DNA from: Limnohabitans parvus II-B4
GTDB taxonomy: Bacteria > Pseudomonadota > Gammaproteobacteria > Burkholderiales > Burkholderiaceae_C
DNA length: 64,000 nucleotides
NCBI RefSeq assembly: GCF_003063455.1
Contig: NZ_NESN01000002.1
Location: forward strand, 124,001-188,000
Direction of reading: 5' to 3'
A program made the position numbers and the translations under genes. Under the pieces are notes generated by a model. That model did no database searches. It saw nothing but the letters and a program-made list of their open reading frames with translations, and had not been told where the DNA came from. This document shows positions 34,787 to 42,805 of this stretch, in pieces (the first letter of the stretch is position 1; each line of letters opens with the position of its first letter).

Positions 34787-36547
34787 TCAGTCGTCAGCGT
34801 AGATGTCGACGTCTTTGGTTTCCTTGATGAACAAGCCACCAATCACGACGGTTGCGCCAGCGATGATGATGGGGTACCACAAGCCGTTGTACATGTTACC
34901 GGTCTGAGCCACGATCGCGAAAGCGGTGGTAGGCAACAAGCCGCCGAACCAGCCGTTACCGATGTGGTAAGGCAAGGACATGGAGGTGTAACGGATGCGG
35001 GTGGGGAACATCTCGACCAGCATGGCGGCGATAGGACCGTACACCATGGTCACCAGGATCACCAAGTAGGTGAGGATGATGATGACGGTGACCTTGTCGA
35101 ACTTGGCCATGTCGGCTTTGGCTGGGTAGTTCGCGGCCTTCAGAGCAGCACCCAAGTTGGAGCCCAACAGGGTCGCACCAGCGGTCTTCTCGTTGCTCAG
35201 GTCTTTGACAGACTTGGTTGCAGCTTCGATGGCCTTGGCGTCTTTGGGTTCAGCAGCGTTCAGAGCAGCCAGCTTTTCCTCGGCCTTGGCCTTGGCAGCA
35301 GCAATGTCTTCAGCCGAGTACTTGATGTTCACCACGGTCTCGCCCACTTTGATGACGGCAGGTGTACCGGCAGGAGCCACTTCGTTGGAGTAGCTCACCG
35401 ATGCGCCAGCCAAACGTTGCTTGGCGATGTCGCAAGAAGAAGTGAACTTCTTGGTGCCTGTGGGGTTGAACTGGAACGAGCACTCGGCTGGATCAGCAAT
35501 GACCACCACTTGCGATGCGGCTTGGGCAGCGAACAAGTCGGGGTTAGCCGCCTTGGTCAAGGCCTTGAACACAGGGAAGTAGGTCAAAGCGGCCAACAAG
35601 CAACCGGCCAAGATGATCGGCTTGCGGCCGATCTTGTCAGACAGTGCGCCGAACACCACGAAGAACGGTGTGCCGATGATCAAGGAGATCGCGACCATGA
35701 TGTTGGCGGTGGCGCCGTCCACTTTCAACGCTTGTGTCAAGAAGAACAAAGCGTAGAACTGACCGGAGTACCAGACCACAGCTTGACCAGCGGTCAAACC
35801 GATCAGGGCCAAGATCACGATTTTCAGGTTTTTCCACTGGCCGAAAGACTCGGACAGAGGGGCTTTGGAGGTCTTGCCTTCGGCTTTCATTTTCACGAAA
35901 GCAGGCGATTCGTTCATGCTCAAGCGGATGAAGACCGAAATGATCAACATGATGATCGAGACGATGAACGGTACGCGCCAGCCCCATTCAGCGAAGGCTT
36001 CTTCACCAACGATGGTACGAGTGCCCAAAATCACCATCAAGGACAAGAACAAGCCCAAAGTGGCTGTGGTCTGGATCCAGGCGGTGTAGGCGCCACGCTT
36101 GCCGTGAGGTGCATGCTCAGCCACGTAAGTGGCAGCACCACCGTACTCACCACCCAAAGCCAAGCCTTGCAACAAGCGCAGGCAGATCAGGATGACGGGA
36201 GCGGCCACGCCGATGCTGGCGTAGTTGGGCAAGATGCCCACGATGAAGGTCGATGCACCCATGATCAGGATGGTGACCAAGAAGGTGTACTTGCGGCCGA
36301 TCATGTCGCCCAAGCGGCCGAAGAAGATCGCGCCGAAAGGACGCACGATGAAACCAGCAGCAAACGCCAGCAAAGCGAAGATGAAAGCAGAGCCTTCGTC
36401 CAAGCCGCTGAAGAATTGCTTGGCAATGATCGCGGCCAACGAGCCGTACAGGTAAAAGTCGTACCACTCAAACACGGTGCCCAGAGAAGAGGCAAAAATC
36501 ACCTTCTTCTCTTCCGCCGACATCGGGCGGGGTTCAGTTGTAGCCAT
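34787..36547 (-). CDS. MHS-family (major facilitator) metabolite:H+ symporter with large periplasmic insert
   Basis: This 586-residue inner-membrane transporter belongs to the metabolite:H+ symporter branch of the major facilitator superfamily (ProP/ShiA-like). It has FEWYDFYLYG in TM1, the loop GRLGDMIGRKYTF, LALGGEYGGAATYVAEHAP and a second GALSDKIGRKP loop. Residues about 333-483, after TM10, are an insert of some 150 residues absent from classic members. It has two cysteines (356, 372) and a helical Ala/Lys/Glu-rich stretch (about 411-450), and should lie in the periplasm. GGAG before the ATG at 36547 fixes the start. The substrate is unknown; organic acids are likely for the family. Confidence 0.9.
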   Translation of the reverse strand: MATTEPRPMSAEEKKVIFASSLGTVFEWYDFYLYGSLAAIIAKQFFSGLDEGSAFIFALLAFAAGFIVRPFGAIFFGRLGDMIGRKYTFLVTILIMGASTFIVGILPNYASIGVAAPVILICLRLLQGLALGGEYGGAATYVAEHAPHGKRGAYTAWIQTTATLGLFLSLMVILGTRTIVGEEAFAEWGWRVPFIVSIIMLIISVFIRLSMNESPAFVKMKAEGKTSKAPLSESFGQWKNLKIVILALIGLTAGQAVVWYSGQFYALFFLTQALKVDGATANIMVAISLIIGTPFFVVFGALSDKIGRKPIILAGCLLAALTYFPVFKALTKAANPDLFAAQAASQVVVIADPAECSFQFNPTGTKKFTSSCDIAKQRLAGASVSYSNEVAPAGTPAVIKVGETVVNIKYSAEDIAAAKAKAEEKLAALNAAEPKDAKAIEAATKSVKDLSNEKTAGATLLGSNLGAALKAANYPAKADMAKFDKVTVIIILTYLVILVTMVYGPIAAMLVEMFPTRIRYTSMSLPYHIGNGWFGGLLPTTAFAIVAQTGNMYNGLWYPIIIAGATVVIGGLFIKETKDVDIYADD

Positions 36548-36770
36548 AAAGCTGTCTCCAAAAAAGAGTCTCCGACACGGAAACTTGGCGCGATTCTTGG
36601 GCTTGGCTCTTGCCCTCATCTGACAGCGAACCAACAGATACTTACAGTTCAAGTAGAAACCCTTGGTATTTTTACCGCAATGTGAAAAATCATAAAACTT
36701 CACGGGTAATCCCTAGATGGGCTCAACACGATAATGGCCACCTCATCGCCTCTTTCAGACGCCCCTGCTT

Positions 36771-37043
36771 GTGACCACCGCCCGATTTTTGTCCATTCGC
36801 CAGAAGATTCGCCTTTTGACGGGCGTGCTGCTGCTGGTGTGGGCGCTGGTCTCTTTTGGCTGGGTCTGGTTTGCCAGAGCACTGGATTTCAAGATCGGCG
36901 ACTGGACATTCAACTTCTGGATGGCGGCACAAGGCAGCCTCCTGGTTTTTCTGCTGCTGATCGTTGTGAATGCCTGGTGCGTCAACCGCTGGGAAAAGGA
37001 ACAACAAGACAAAGAGGCCCAATCGCCCACTTCATTGCCTTGA
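36771..37043 (+). CDS. DUF4212 small membrane protein (symporter small-subunit type), orphan
   Basis: The 90-residue protein has two transmembrane helices (IRLLTGVLLLVWALVSFGWVWF and FWMAAQGSLLVFLLLIVVNAW) and a charged C-terminus (NRWEKEQQDKE). This matches DUF4212, whose members normally sit directly before a sodium:solute symporter (ActP-like) gene. Here no symporter follows: the next gene converges only 6 bp away. The start is a GTG with no clear ribosome-binding site, so the exact 5' end is uncertain. Confidence 0.75.
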   Translation: MTTARFLSIRQKIRLLTGVLLLVWALVSFGWVWFARALDFKIGDWTFNFWMAAQGSLLVFLLLIVVNAWCVNRWEKEQQDKEAQSPTSLP

Positions 37044-37049
37044 TGCTGT

Positions 37050-38495
37050 TCAGACCGTGACCTCGGCCAGCCGCTCAAAAGGCAGACCCTGCTTGACCAG
37101 AATCACCGTGCAGGGTGCCTGCATCGCCACCTTGATCGGCACCGTGGCCAAAACGCGCTGCATCTGCAAGCCATGTGTCGCCGCCCCCATGATGACCATG
37201 TTGACCTGGTTGCCCTCGGCATAGCGCAGCAAGGCGTCCGCCACATCACCCGACTCAAGCACATGGAAAGAAGTCTGGTGTCCACCCAGGTCAAGCGGTT
37301 GAGCCCATTGCTGCAACCGGCTCAAATGCCACCGGTGCACTTGGGTCTCGCTCTTTTCCGATTCGGTGCTGCTGGTCAGGCCTGAAGAAATCACCGTCAC
37401 GCAAGCCAAGCGGGCACCCGGGCGGATGCCCAGCGAACGTGCCACCGCTTCGCGCAGGGAATACAGCGTGGCGTCACTCACGTCGTGGTGCGGCACGGCC
37501 ACCATGATGATCGGCACTTGCTCGATCTGCTCCACCGGCACAGGACTCGGCCGATACGCCATGCCACTGGCCCTGACCCAGCGCTTGAAGTGCGTCCAGA
37601 AACCCGTGCCCTCGGTTTTACGGCCCCGTTCGGTCACCTTGACCTGGTCTGGATGGGTCAGGTCAAACGCCAGATGCGATGCCGACGGATAACGTGAAGC
37701 CGCCACCGGCTCCAGACAACGCAAGATCACTTCCTGCAACCACTCCGGCAAATCAGGGCGGTGTTTTCTCGGAGGGGGCGGGTCCATCCACAAACGCTGA
37801 CGCATGCCCCCAGTGGTCGCGGGCTCACCAAACGGCAGTTCGCCTGTGGCCAATTCGTACAGCATGACGCCGATGGCAAAAATGTCGCTGCGCGGATCGC
37901 CGCGCACGCCCACCACCTGCTCGGGCGAAATCCAGACGGGAGAACCCACCGCTTTGCGCAACTCTTCGGCCAGCAAGTCGGGGTAATGCGCGTGGCAAGA
38001 CAAACCAAAGTCCAGCATGACCGCAGACCCATCGGGGCGAATCAGCACATTGGCAGGCTTCAAGTCGAGGTGACACACATTTTGCTGGTGCAGGCTGTGG
38101 GCGGCACGCGCCATCGCAGCCCCCAATGCGGCCATCTCGGGCACCGTCACAGTCTCACGGTGGTCCAACCAATGCTGCAGGGTCTGGCCTTCGACATATT
38201 CAATGACCAGATAAGGCAGCCTCGACAAATCACCGGCCGCTACAAAACGCGGCACATGCGTTCCTTTGAGTTCGGACAGAATTTGCAGCTCAATCTCAAA
38301 GCTCACAATGTTTTCCGCACCATCGCCCGCCGTCATGCGCGGAATTTTCATCGCCATGGGGAACTCGGCCGCACGGCGAGAACCATCCAGAGACGGCGCA
38401 TACACCACCTTGTAAATATGGGCCATGCCACCGGCATGCAAACAGGTTTGCACTTCAAAGCCATCAATCAGGTGTCCGGGGTTCAACAGTTTCAA
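37050..38495 (-). CDS. Serine/threonine protein kinase fused to a universal stress protein domain
   Basis: The 481-residue cytoplasmic protein has an Hanks-type kinase domain (about 12-280) with Lys50 in MAMKIP, the catalytic loop HLDLKPANV (142-150, with Leu in place of the usual Arg of HRD), DFG at 162-164 and SPEQ. A C-terminal Usp domain (about 325-470) has the ending MGAATHGLQMQRVLATVP typical of nucleotide-binding Usp proteins. It starts with a TTG that overlaps the phosphoesterase stop (TTGA), so translation of the two is coupled. Targets are unknown. Confidence 0.88.
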   Translation of the reverse strand: MKLLNPGHLIDGFEVQTCLHAGGMAHIYKVVYAPSLDGSRRAAEFPMAMKIPRMTAGDGAENIVSFEIELQILSELKGTHVPRFVAAGDLSRLPYLVIEYVEGQTLQHWLDHRETVTVPEMAALGAAMARAAHSLHQQNVCHLDLKPANVLIRPDGSAVMLDFGLSCHAHYPDLLAEELRKAVGSPVWISPEQVVGVRGDPRSDIFAIGVMLYELATGELPFGEPATTGGMRQRLWMDPPPPRKHRPDLPEWLQEVILRCLEPVAASRYPSASHLAFDLTHPDQVKVTERGRKTEGTGFWTHFKRWVRASGMAYRPSPVPVEQIEQVPIIMVAVPHHDVSDATLYSLREAVARSLGIRPGARLACVTVISSGLTSSTESEKSETQVHRWHLSRLQQWAQPLDLGGHQTSFHVLESGDVADALLRYAEGNQVNMVIMGAATHGLQMQRVLATVPIKVAMQAPCTVILVKQGLPFERLAEVTV

Positions 38496-39253
38496 CGTCC
38501 ATGCTCCAGTCGTTGCGCAAATGATTCTGGCAAGCCCGCACGGCGAATGGCGGCGGCAGCCTCGGTGTGGTTGTAAGGCACCCGGTGAAATGTGATTTTT
38601 TGAAGCGTGCGATCACACAGGGCATACATGGCGCGGGGATCGCCATCACGGGGCTGGCCACAAGACCCCACGCAAGCCACCATGGGCCTGTGCGCCGGAG
38701 TTGGCACGGGCGATCCCGGCATGGGCTCAAATTTCATGAGACCCCGGCCTGCCCCCCGGAAATACAAGGCCTGGTGATGCACATGCCCCACCAGCACGTG
38801 TGGCCCTTGCTGCTGTGCCAAAGCCTGTTCCAGGCAGCGACCGGCGGCACTCTCGCCGTCCACATAGCGCCACGACTCCGGCCGGTCGGCACTGGCGTGC
38901 ACCAGCAACAAACCATCGTGCGACAAAGTGAGCGGCAAACGGGTCAAAAAATTGCGATGGGCATCGCTCAACTGGTCGTGTGTCCATTGCGCGCCTTGCG
39001 AGCCCAGGGTGGCCTCACCCCCCTGCGCCTGGGGCGGGTTCAGCGCCATGTCATCGTGGTTGCCACGCAAGACCAGCGCGCCTTGCTCTGCCAAATGCAT
39101 GATGTCATCGAGGACGGCCGCAGGGTCTGCGCCATAACCGACCAGATCGCCCAGAAAGGCAAACTGATCAGCCCCCTGCTGGCGCGCATGGGCCAAACAG
39201 GCCTGCAAGGCTTGCCGGTTGGCATGGATATCGGAAATCAGGGCCAGTTTCAT
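38492..39253 (-). CDS. Calcineurin-like metallophosphoesterase
   Basis: The 253-residue protein shows the metallophosphoesterase motifs: SDIHAN (D-x-H), GDLVGYG, GNHDD (G-N-H-D/E), VHAS and GHVHH. GGAGACACC before the ATG at 39253 sets the start. Relatives act on nucleotides, phosphodiesters or phosphoproteins. The gene overlaps the following Ser/Thr kinase gene by 4 bp, so a kinase-phosphatase partnership is plausible but is inference. Confidence 0.87.
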   Translation of the reverse strand: MKLALISDIHANRQALQACLAHARQQGADQFAFLGDLVGYGADPAAVLDDIMHLAEQGALVLRGNHDDMALNPPQAQGGEATLGSQGAQWTHDQLSDAHRNFLTRLPLTLSHDGLLLVHASADRPESWRYVDGESAAGRCLEQALAQQQGPHVLVGHVHHQALYFRGAGRGLMKFEPMPGSPVPTPAHRPMVACVGSCGQPRDGDPRAMYALCDRTLQKITFHRVPYNHTEAAAAIRRAGLPESFAQRLEHGR

Positions 39254-39352
39254 TGGTGTCTCCAGCCTCATGATGACAGCCACAGCTGATGCCAAACTTG
39301 CCGCAGATCAAATTCGAGGTACAGACCGGTCCGCGCACCGCCCGAACAAGGC

Positions 39353-39994
39353 TCAGGTTTTGCGCTGAATGCCGACAGGTAAACCGCCCACAGCCGTCCA
39401 GTCATCGCTGCCAAACCAGGGGTCCCCCAGCAAATATGCGCGCAGCATGGGCAAGGCATCGTTGCCCCAGAACACTTGGCCATCGACCACAAAACTCGGC
39501 ACACCAAACAAGTTCAGGGCAATCGCTTCGTCCGTGTTGTCTTTCAGACGCTGTTTGACTTCGGCGCTGCCCACATCGGCCGCTGGCACCAGATCGGCAC
39601 TCAGAGCGGCCAGACGCTCTGCATTTGCCGCCTCCTGCCCGCTGCACCAGACATGTCTGAAAATTTTGTCACACACGAAACGGTTGGGCTCGCCTGCAGG
39701 GTCGCACGCTGTAGCCAGCCGCAGCAAACCCAAAGAATTGAAAGGATGGCTGGCGGGCAGCTGCAAAGGCGTGTCTTGTGCGCGGGCCTGCCATTGCACC
39801 TGCCGATAAGTCCAATCGCGCTTGGCGGGTATCTCTGCCGGGCCCAACTGCCCATGGTGCTGGAGCATGGCACCAAACACCACCGGCTTGTGCACCACCC
39901 GGACACTGATGCCCTGCAAGGCTTGGGGCAAAGCATCGAAAGCCAACCAGGCATAGGGAGAAATGAAGTCGAGATAAAAGTGAATGGTTTTCAT
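39353..39994 (-). CDS. 2-hydroxychromene-2-carboxylate isomerase / DsbA-like thioredoxin-fold protein
   Basis: The 213-residue protein begins MKTIHFYLDFISPYAWLAFD: the FISPY segment replaces the CxxC of DsbA and marks the kappa-class GST-like isomerases that use glutathione. LFGVPSFVVDGQVFWGNDAL is the conserved cis-Pro region. In naphthalene degraders the homologue isomerises 2-hydroxychromene-2-carboxylate, but nearby genes do not support that pathway, so the substrate is open. No signal peptide, hence cytoplasmic. Confidence 0.83.
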   Translation of the reverse strand: MKTIHFYLDFISPYAWLAFDALPQALQGISVRVVHKPVVFGAMLQHHGQLGPAEIPAKRDWTYRQVQWQARAQDTPLQLPASHPFNSLGLLRLATACDPAGEPNRFVCDKIFRHVWCSGQEAANAERLAALSADLVPAADVGSAEVKQRLKDNTDEAIALNLFGVPSFVVDGQVFWGNDALPMLRAYLLGDPWFGSDDWTAVGGLPVGIQRKT

Positions 39995-40027
39995 GGTGTG
40001 CTGCCAATGGCCCAAAAATCAACAGCG

Positions 40028-40285
40028 TCAGCGGTCCATCGCCTGGCGCTGGCGCAAACGCTCGGGAATCTGCGCCCAGACCAAACGCTTTTCTTCGTCG
40101 GTGGCCCGGCTCCAACCGCCGATCTCGGGCAGTGTCCGCAAGCATCCATCGCACCAGCCCGCACTGGGGTGCATCAAGCACAGCGACACACAAGGCGACG
40201 ACACCGAATTTGGCGCAGGCGGTGTGGCCTCGGCCAGCACCTGCTCAGCGCGCTCACTGAGCTTTTTCCAATAATGTTGGCTCAT
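40028..40285 (-). CDS. DUF1289 family small cysteine-rich protein
   Basis: This 85-residue protein contains the DUF1289 signature SPCVSLCLMHPSAGWCDGC (Cys32, 36, 45, 48), probably a metal site, followed by RTLPEIGGWSRATDEEK. Function is unknown in the family. Its start overlaps the stop of the YbaK-like gene by 4 bp, so the two are cotranscribed. Confidence 0.85.
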   Translation of the reverse strand: MSQHYWKKLSERAEQVLAEATPPAPNSVSSPCVSLCLMHPSAGWCDGCLRTLPEIGGWSRATDEEKRLVWAQIPERLRQRQAMDR

Positions 40286-40794
40286 GCAAGCGCCTCAGGT
40301 GCTGCTTGCACCACATCGGCCACCGGCGCACCCGTCAGTCGTTTCAGGTCTTCGGGCTGCAAGCGGAACACGCCGTGCGGGTGCCCGGCCGCTGCCCAGA
40401 CTTCCTCAAAGCGCCACAGGTCCTGATCGAGCAAGGTCACGGGCGGGTTCAGGTGCGCCAGGGGTGACACGCCACCGATGGTGAAGCCCGTTTGGGCTTT
40501 CACGAAATCGGCATCGGCCCGCCCGATCTTGCCCACCAGGGCCGACACTTTCTTTTCGTCCACCCGGCGGTCGCCCGAGGTGACCACCAGCACGGCCATA
40601 CCATCTTCCTTGCGCTTGAAGATCACGCTCTTGGCAATTTGGCCCAGCTGCACACCCAGGCCGTCGGCGGCCTCTTGCGCAGTGCGGGCCGCGCCATCGA
40701 GCATGACCGGGGCATGGGAATGCGCCGCGTCCTGCAAGGCCTGCGCAACGCGCTGAACGCCTTCTGGCAAGGCATGGAGTTCTGATCCGCACAT
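40282..40794 (-). CDS. YbaK/ProX-type aminoacyl-tRNA deacylase
   Basis: The 170-residue protein belongs to the YbaK/EbsC superfamily that hydrolyses misacylated tRNAs in trans. Seen are the lysine of AKSVIFKRKEDG, LVVTSGDRRVDEKKV, and the GFTIGGVSPLAHL motif with the catalytic-site glycines. Which misacylated tRNA it uses (Cys-tRNA-Pro or another) cannot be told. It lies 3 bp after liuE. Confidence 0.88.
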   Translation of the reverse strand: MCGSELHALPEGVQRVAQALQDAAHSHAPVMLDGAARTAQEAADGLGVQLGQIAKSVIFKRKEDGMAVLVVTSGDRRVDEKKVSALVGKIGRADADFVKAQTGFTIGGVSPLAHLNPPVTLLDQDLWRFEEVWAAAGHPHGVFRLQPEDLKRLTGAPVADVVQAAPEALA

Positions 40795-40797
40795 GGC

Positions 40798-41706
40798 TCA
40801 GCCCGCCCGCTTGTTGAGGATGGCTTTGGCCACACGCGAACCGGAGGGTCGGCCCAGAAAATCGCTGATGAACGCACCTGCATCGATCAGTTTGTCAAGG
40901 TCGATGCCCGTTTCAATGCCCATGCCGTGCAACAGGTAGACCACGTCTTCGGTCGCCACATTGCCGGTGGCCCCCTTCGCATAGGGGCAGCCACCCAAGC
41001 CCGCAACCGATGACTGGAAATTCCAGACGCCCATTTGCAACGCGGCCAGCGTGTTGGACAAGGCCTGTCCGTAGGTGTCATGAAAGTGGCCGCAAATGTG
41101 GTCCACACCGAAATGCTGCTGCGTTGCCTGAATGGCTTTTTGCACCTTGAGTGGGGTGCCCACGCCAATCGTGTCAGCCACGTCCACGCGCTGCACGCCA
41201 ATCTGCTTCATGAGGCCCGCCAGATAAGCCACGCGCTCGGGCGCCACATCGCCCTCGTAAGGACAGCCCACCGTGCAGCTCATGGCCCCGCGCACCGCGA
41301 TGCCTGCGGCCAGCGCCGCCTGCACCACGGGGGCAAAGCGCTCGATGCTCTCGGCGATCGAGCAATTGATGTTTTTGAGGCTGAAGGCTTCGCTGGCCGC
41401 ACCAAAAACCACGATCTCGTCAGGCCGTGTTTGGAGGGCCGCCTCAAAGCCTTGCAGGTTGGGCGTGAGCACCGAATAGCGCACGCCGCTCTGGCGCTGG
41501 ATACCCGCCATCACCTCACCGTTGTCGGCCATCTGCGGCACCCATTTGGGACTGACAAAACTGGTGATCTCGATCTCGGTCAGGCCTGCGGCCTGCAAGC
41601 GGTGCACCAGCTCGATCTTGACCGCAGCGGGCACAGGCTGTTTTTCGTTTTGCAAGCCGTCGCGAGGGCCGACATCGATGAGTTGAACGCGTTGGGGAAT
41701 GGGCAT
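40798..41706 (-). CDS. liuE: Hydroxymethylglutaryl-CoA lyase
   Basis: This enzyme cleaves HMG-CoA to acetyl-CoA and acetoacetate, the last step of leucine breakdown. The 302-residue TIM-barrel protein has DVGPRDGLQNE at the N-terminus, SCTVGCPYEGDV, and the signature GGCPYAKGATGNVATEDVVY with its catalytic cysteine loop. It is separated from liuBCD by the ghrA gene and a BIME, but lies on the same strand and shares the pathway. Confidence 0.96.
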   Translation of the reverse strand: MPIPQRVQLIDVGPRDGLQNEKQPVPAAVKIELVHRLQAAGLTEIEITSFVSPKWVPQMADNGEVMAGIQRQSGVRYSVLTPNLQGFEAALQTRPDEIVVFGAASEAFSLKNINCSIAESIERFAPVVQAALAAGIAVRGAMSCTVGCPYEGDVAPERVAYLAGLMKQIGVQRVDVADTIGVGTPLKVQKAIQATQQHFGVDHICGHFHDTYGQALSNTLAALQMGVWNFQSSVAGLGGCPYAKGATGNVATEDVVYLLHGMGIETGIDLDKLIDAGAFISDFLGRPSGSRVAKAILNKRAG

Positions 41707-41722
41707 GGTGTTCTCTTTCTGC

Positions 41723-42643
41723 TCAATAGCCGCGCTGGTGGTTCACGATGCCGTTGATCGGTTCGCCGCGCTGCAAAGCCTGAATTTTGCCCACGATTTG
41801 CGAGATGCTTTCTTCACGCAAGGTGCGGGCAGAGGTGTGTGGTGTGACCGTGATCTTTGGGTGTTTCCAGAACTCATGGTCCGCAGGCAAGGGCTCGGTG
41901 CGAAACACGTCGAGCGTGGCACCGGCCATGTGTCCGCTGTCGATCAGGGAGATCAGGTCTTCTTCCACCAGGTGCTTGCCTCGGGCCACGTTGACGAGGT
42001 AGCCGCCGGGCTGCAGCTGCGAGAGGGTGGTTTTGTTCAGGATGTTTTGGGTCTCAGGCGTGAGCGGCATCAGGTTGACCAGCACGCGTGTGGACGCCAG
42101 GAATTCGGGCAAGCCCTGCGCCCCGCTGAAGCAGCGGATACCGGGCAGGTCTTTGGCACTGCGGCTGTAGCCGTTGACCGGGAATTCAAACACCTGCAGC
42201 GCTTTGGCCACACGCTCGCCCAGCACGCCCAGGCCCATGACGCCGACCGCAAAATCGGCCCGGCTGCGCGGCTTGCGGTAGGACCATTTACCCGAGTTGA
42301 TGTCGGCGTCGTAGCCATCGAACTCGCGAAAGTGTCGGATCACCGCATGGCACACGTATTCGGCCATCTGCACCGACATGCCCGCGTCGTCCAGCCGCAC
42401 CACCTTGAGGCTTGGCGGCAATTTCAGCTGCAGCAAGGCGTCCACGCCTGCGCCAATGTTGAACAGCGTTTTCAGGCCGCGCTGTTCGTCGATGAACTGC
42501 TGGGGCGGGGCCCAGACAATGGCGTGGTCAGCTTGGGGGACGCCCGGTGCCCATGCATCAACTTCAGCCTGCGGAAAAGCTTGTTGCAGGCCCTGCACCC
42601 AAGGCTCTGGTGACAGGCCGGCGAAACAGATGGTGATTTTCAT
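41723..42643 (-). CDS. ghrA: Glyoxylate/hydroxypyruvate reductase A
   Basis: GhrA reduces glyoxylate and hydroxypyruvate with NADPH. The 306-residue D-2-hydroxyacid dehydrogenase has VGVMGLGVLGERVAKAL as the nucleotide-binding loop, LVNVARGKHLVEEDL containing the catalytic Arg, and the His of TPHTSA. It lies between liuD and liuE; no direct link to leucine catabolism is known. Confidence 0.92.
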   Translation of the reverse strand: MKITICFAGLSPEPWVQGLQQAFPQAEVDAWAPGVPQADHAIVWAPPQQFIDEQRGLKTLFNIGAGVDALLQLKLPPSLKVVRLDDAGMSVQMAEYVCHAVIRHFREFDGYDADINSGKWSYRKPRSRADFAVGVMGLGVLGERVAKALQVFEFPVNGYSRSAKDLPGIRCFSGAQGLPEFLASTRVLVNLMPLTPETQNILNKTTLSQLQPGGYLVNVARGKHLVEEDLISLIDSGHMAGATLDVFRTEPLPADHEFWKHPKITVTPHTSARTLREESISQIVGKIQALQRGEPINGIVNHQRGY

Positions 42644-42695
42644 GGGGTGATTTTGTCAGCAAGGCCAAGCCCGCGATGTCGCATGGGTTAGCGCA

Positions 42696-42757
42696 TCGCT
42701 TGCAGGGCAAGCTCCTACAAATACCTTTGACCTCGTAGGAGCCAGCCCTGCTGGCGA
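42696..42757. repeat. BIME: inverted pair of GTAGGAGC-type REP elements
   Basis: REP 1 (42696-42718) reads TCGCTTGCAGGGCAAGCTCC followed by TAC; REP 2 (42735-42757) is its near reverse complement, GTAGGAGCCAGCCCTGCTGG followed by CGA. They face each other across 16 bp in the 162-bp gap between ghrA and liuD. Single copies of the same family occur at 22844 and 24557. Confidence 0.8.
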
Positions 42758-42805
42758 TTCGGGCGCTTGTGGTCTGCTGCTGGCCATAGCTTGCAGGCCA
42801 GCGCT

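Noticed and set aside
36723..37078. Alternative frames across the DUF4212 gene (99-108 codons, both strands)
   Set aside because: Only the 36771 frame gives two clean transmembrane helices and a family match.
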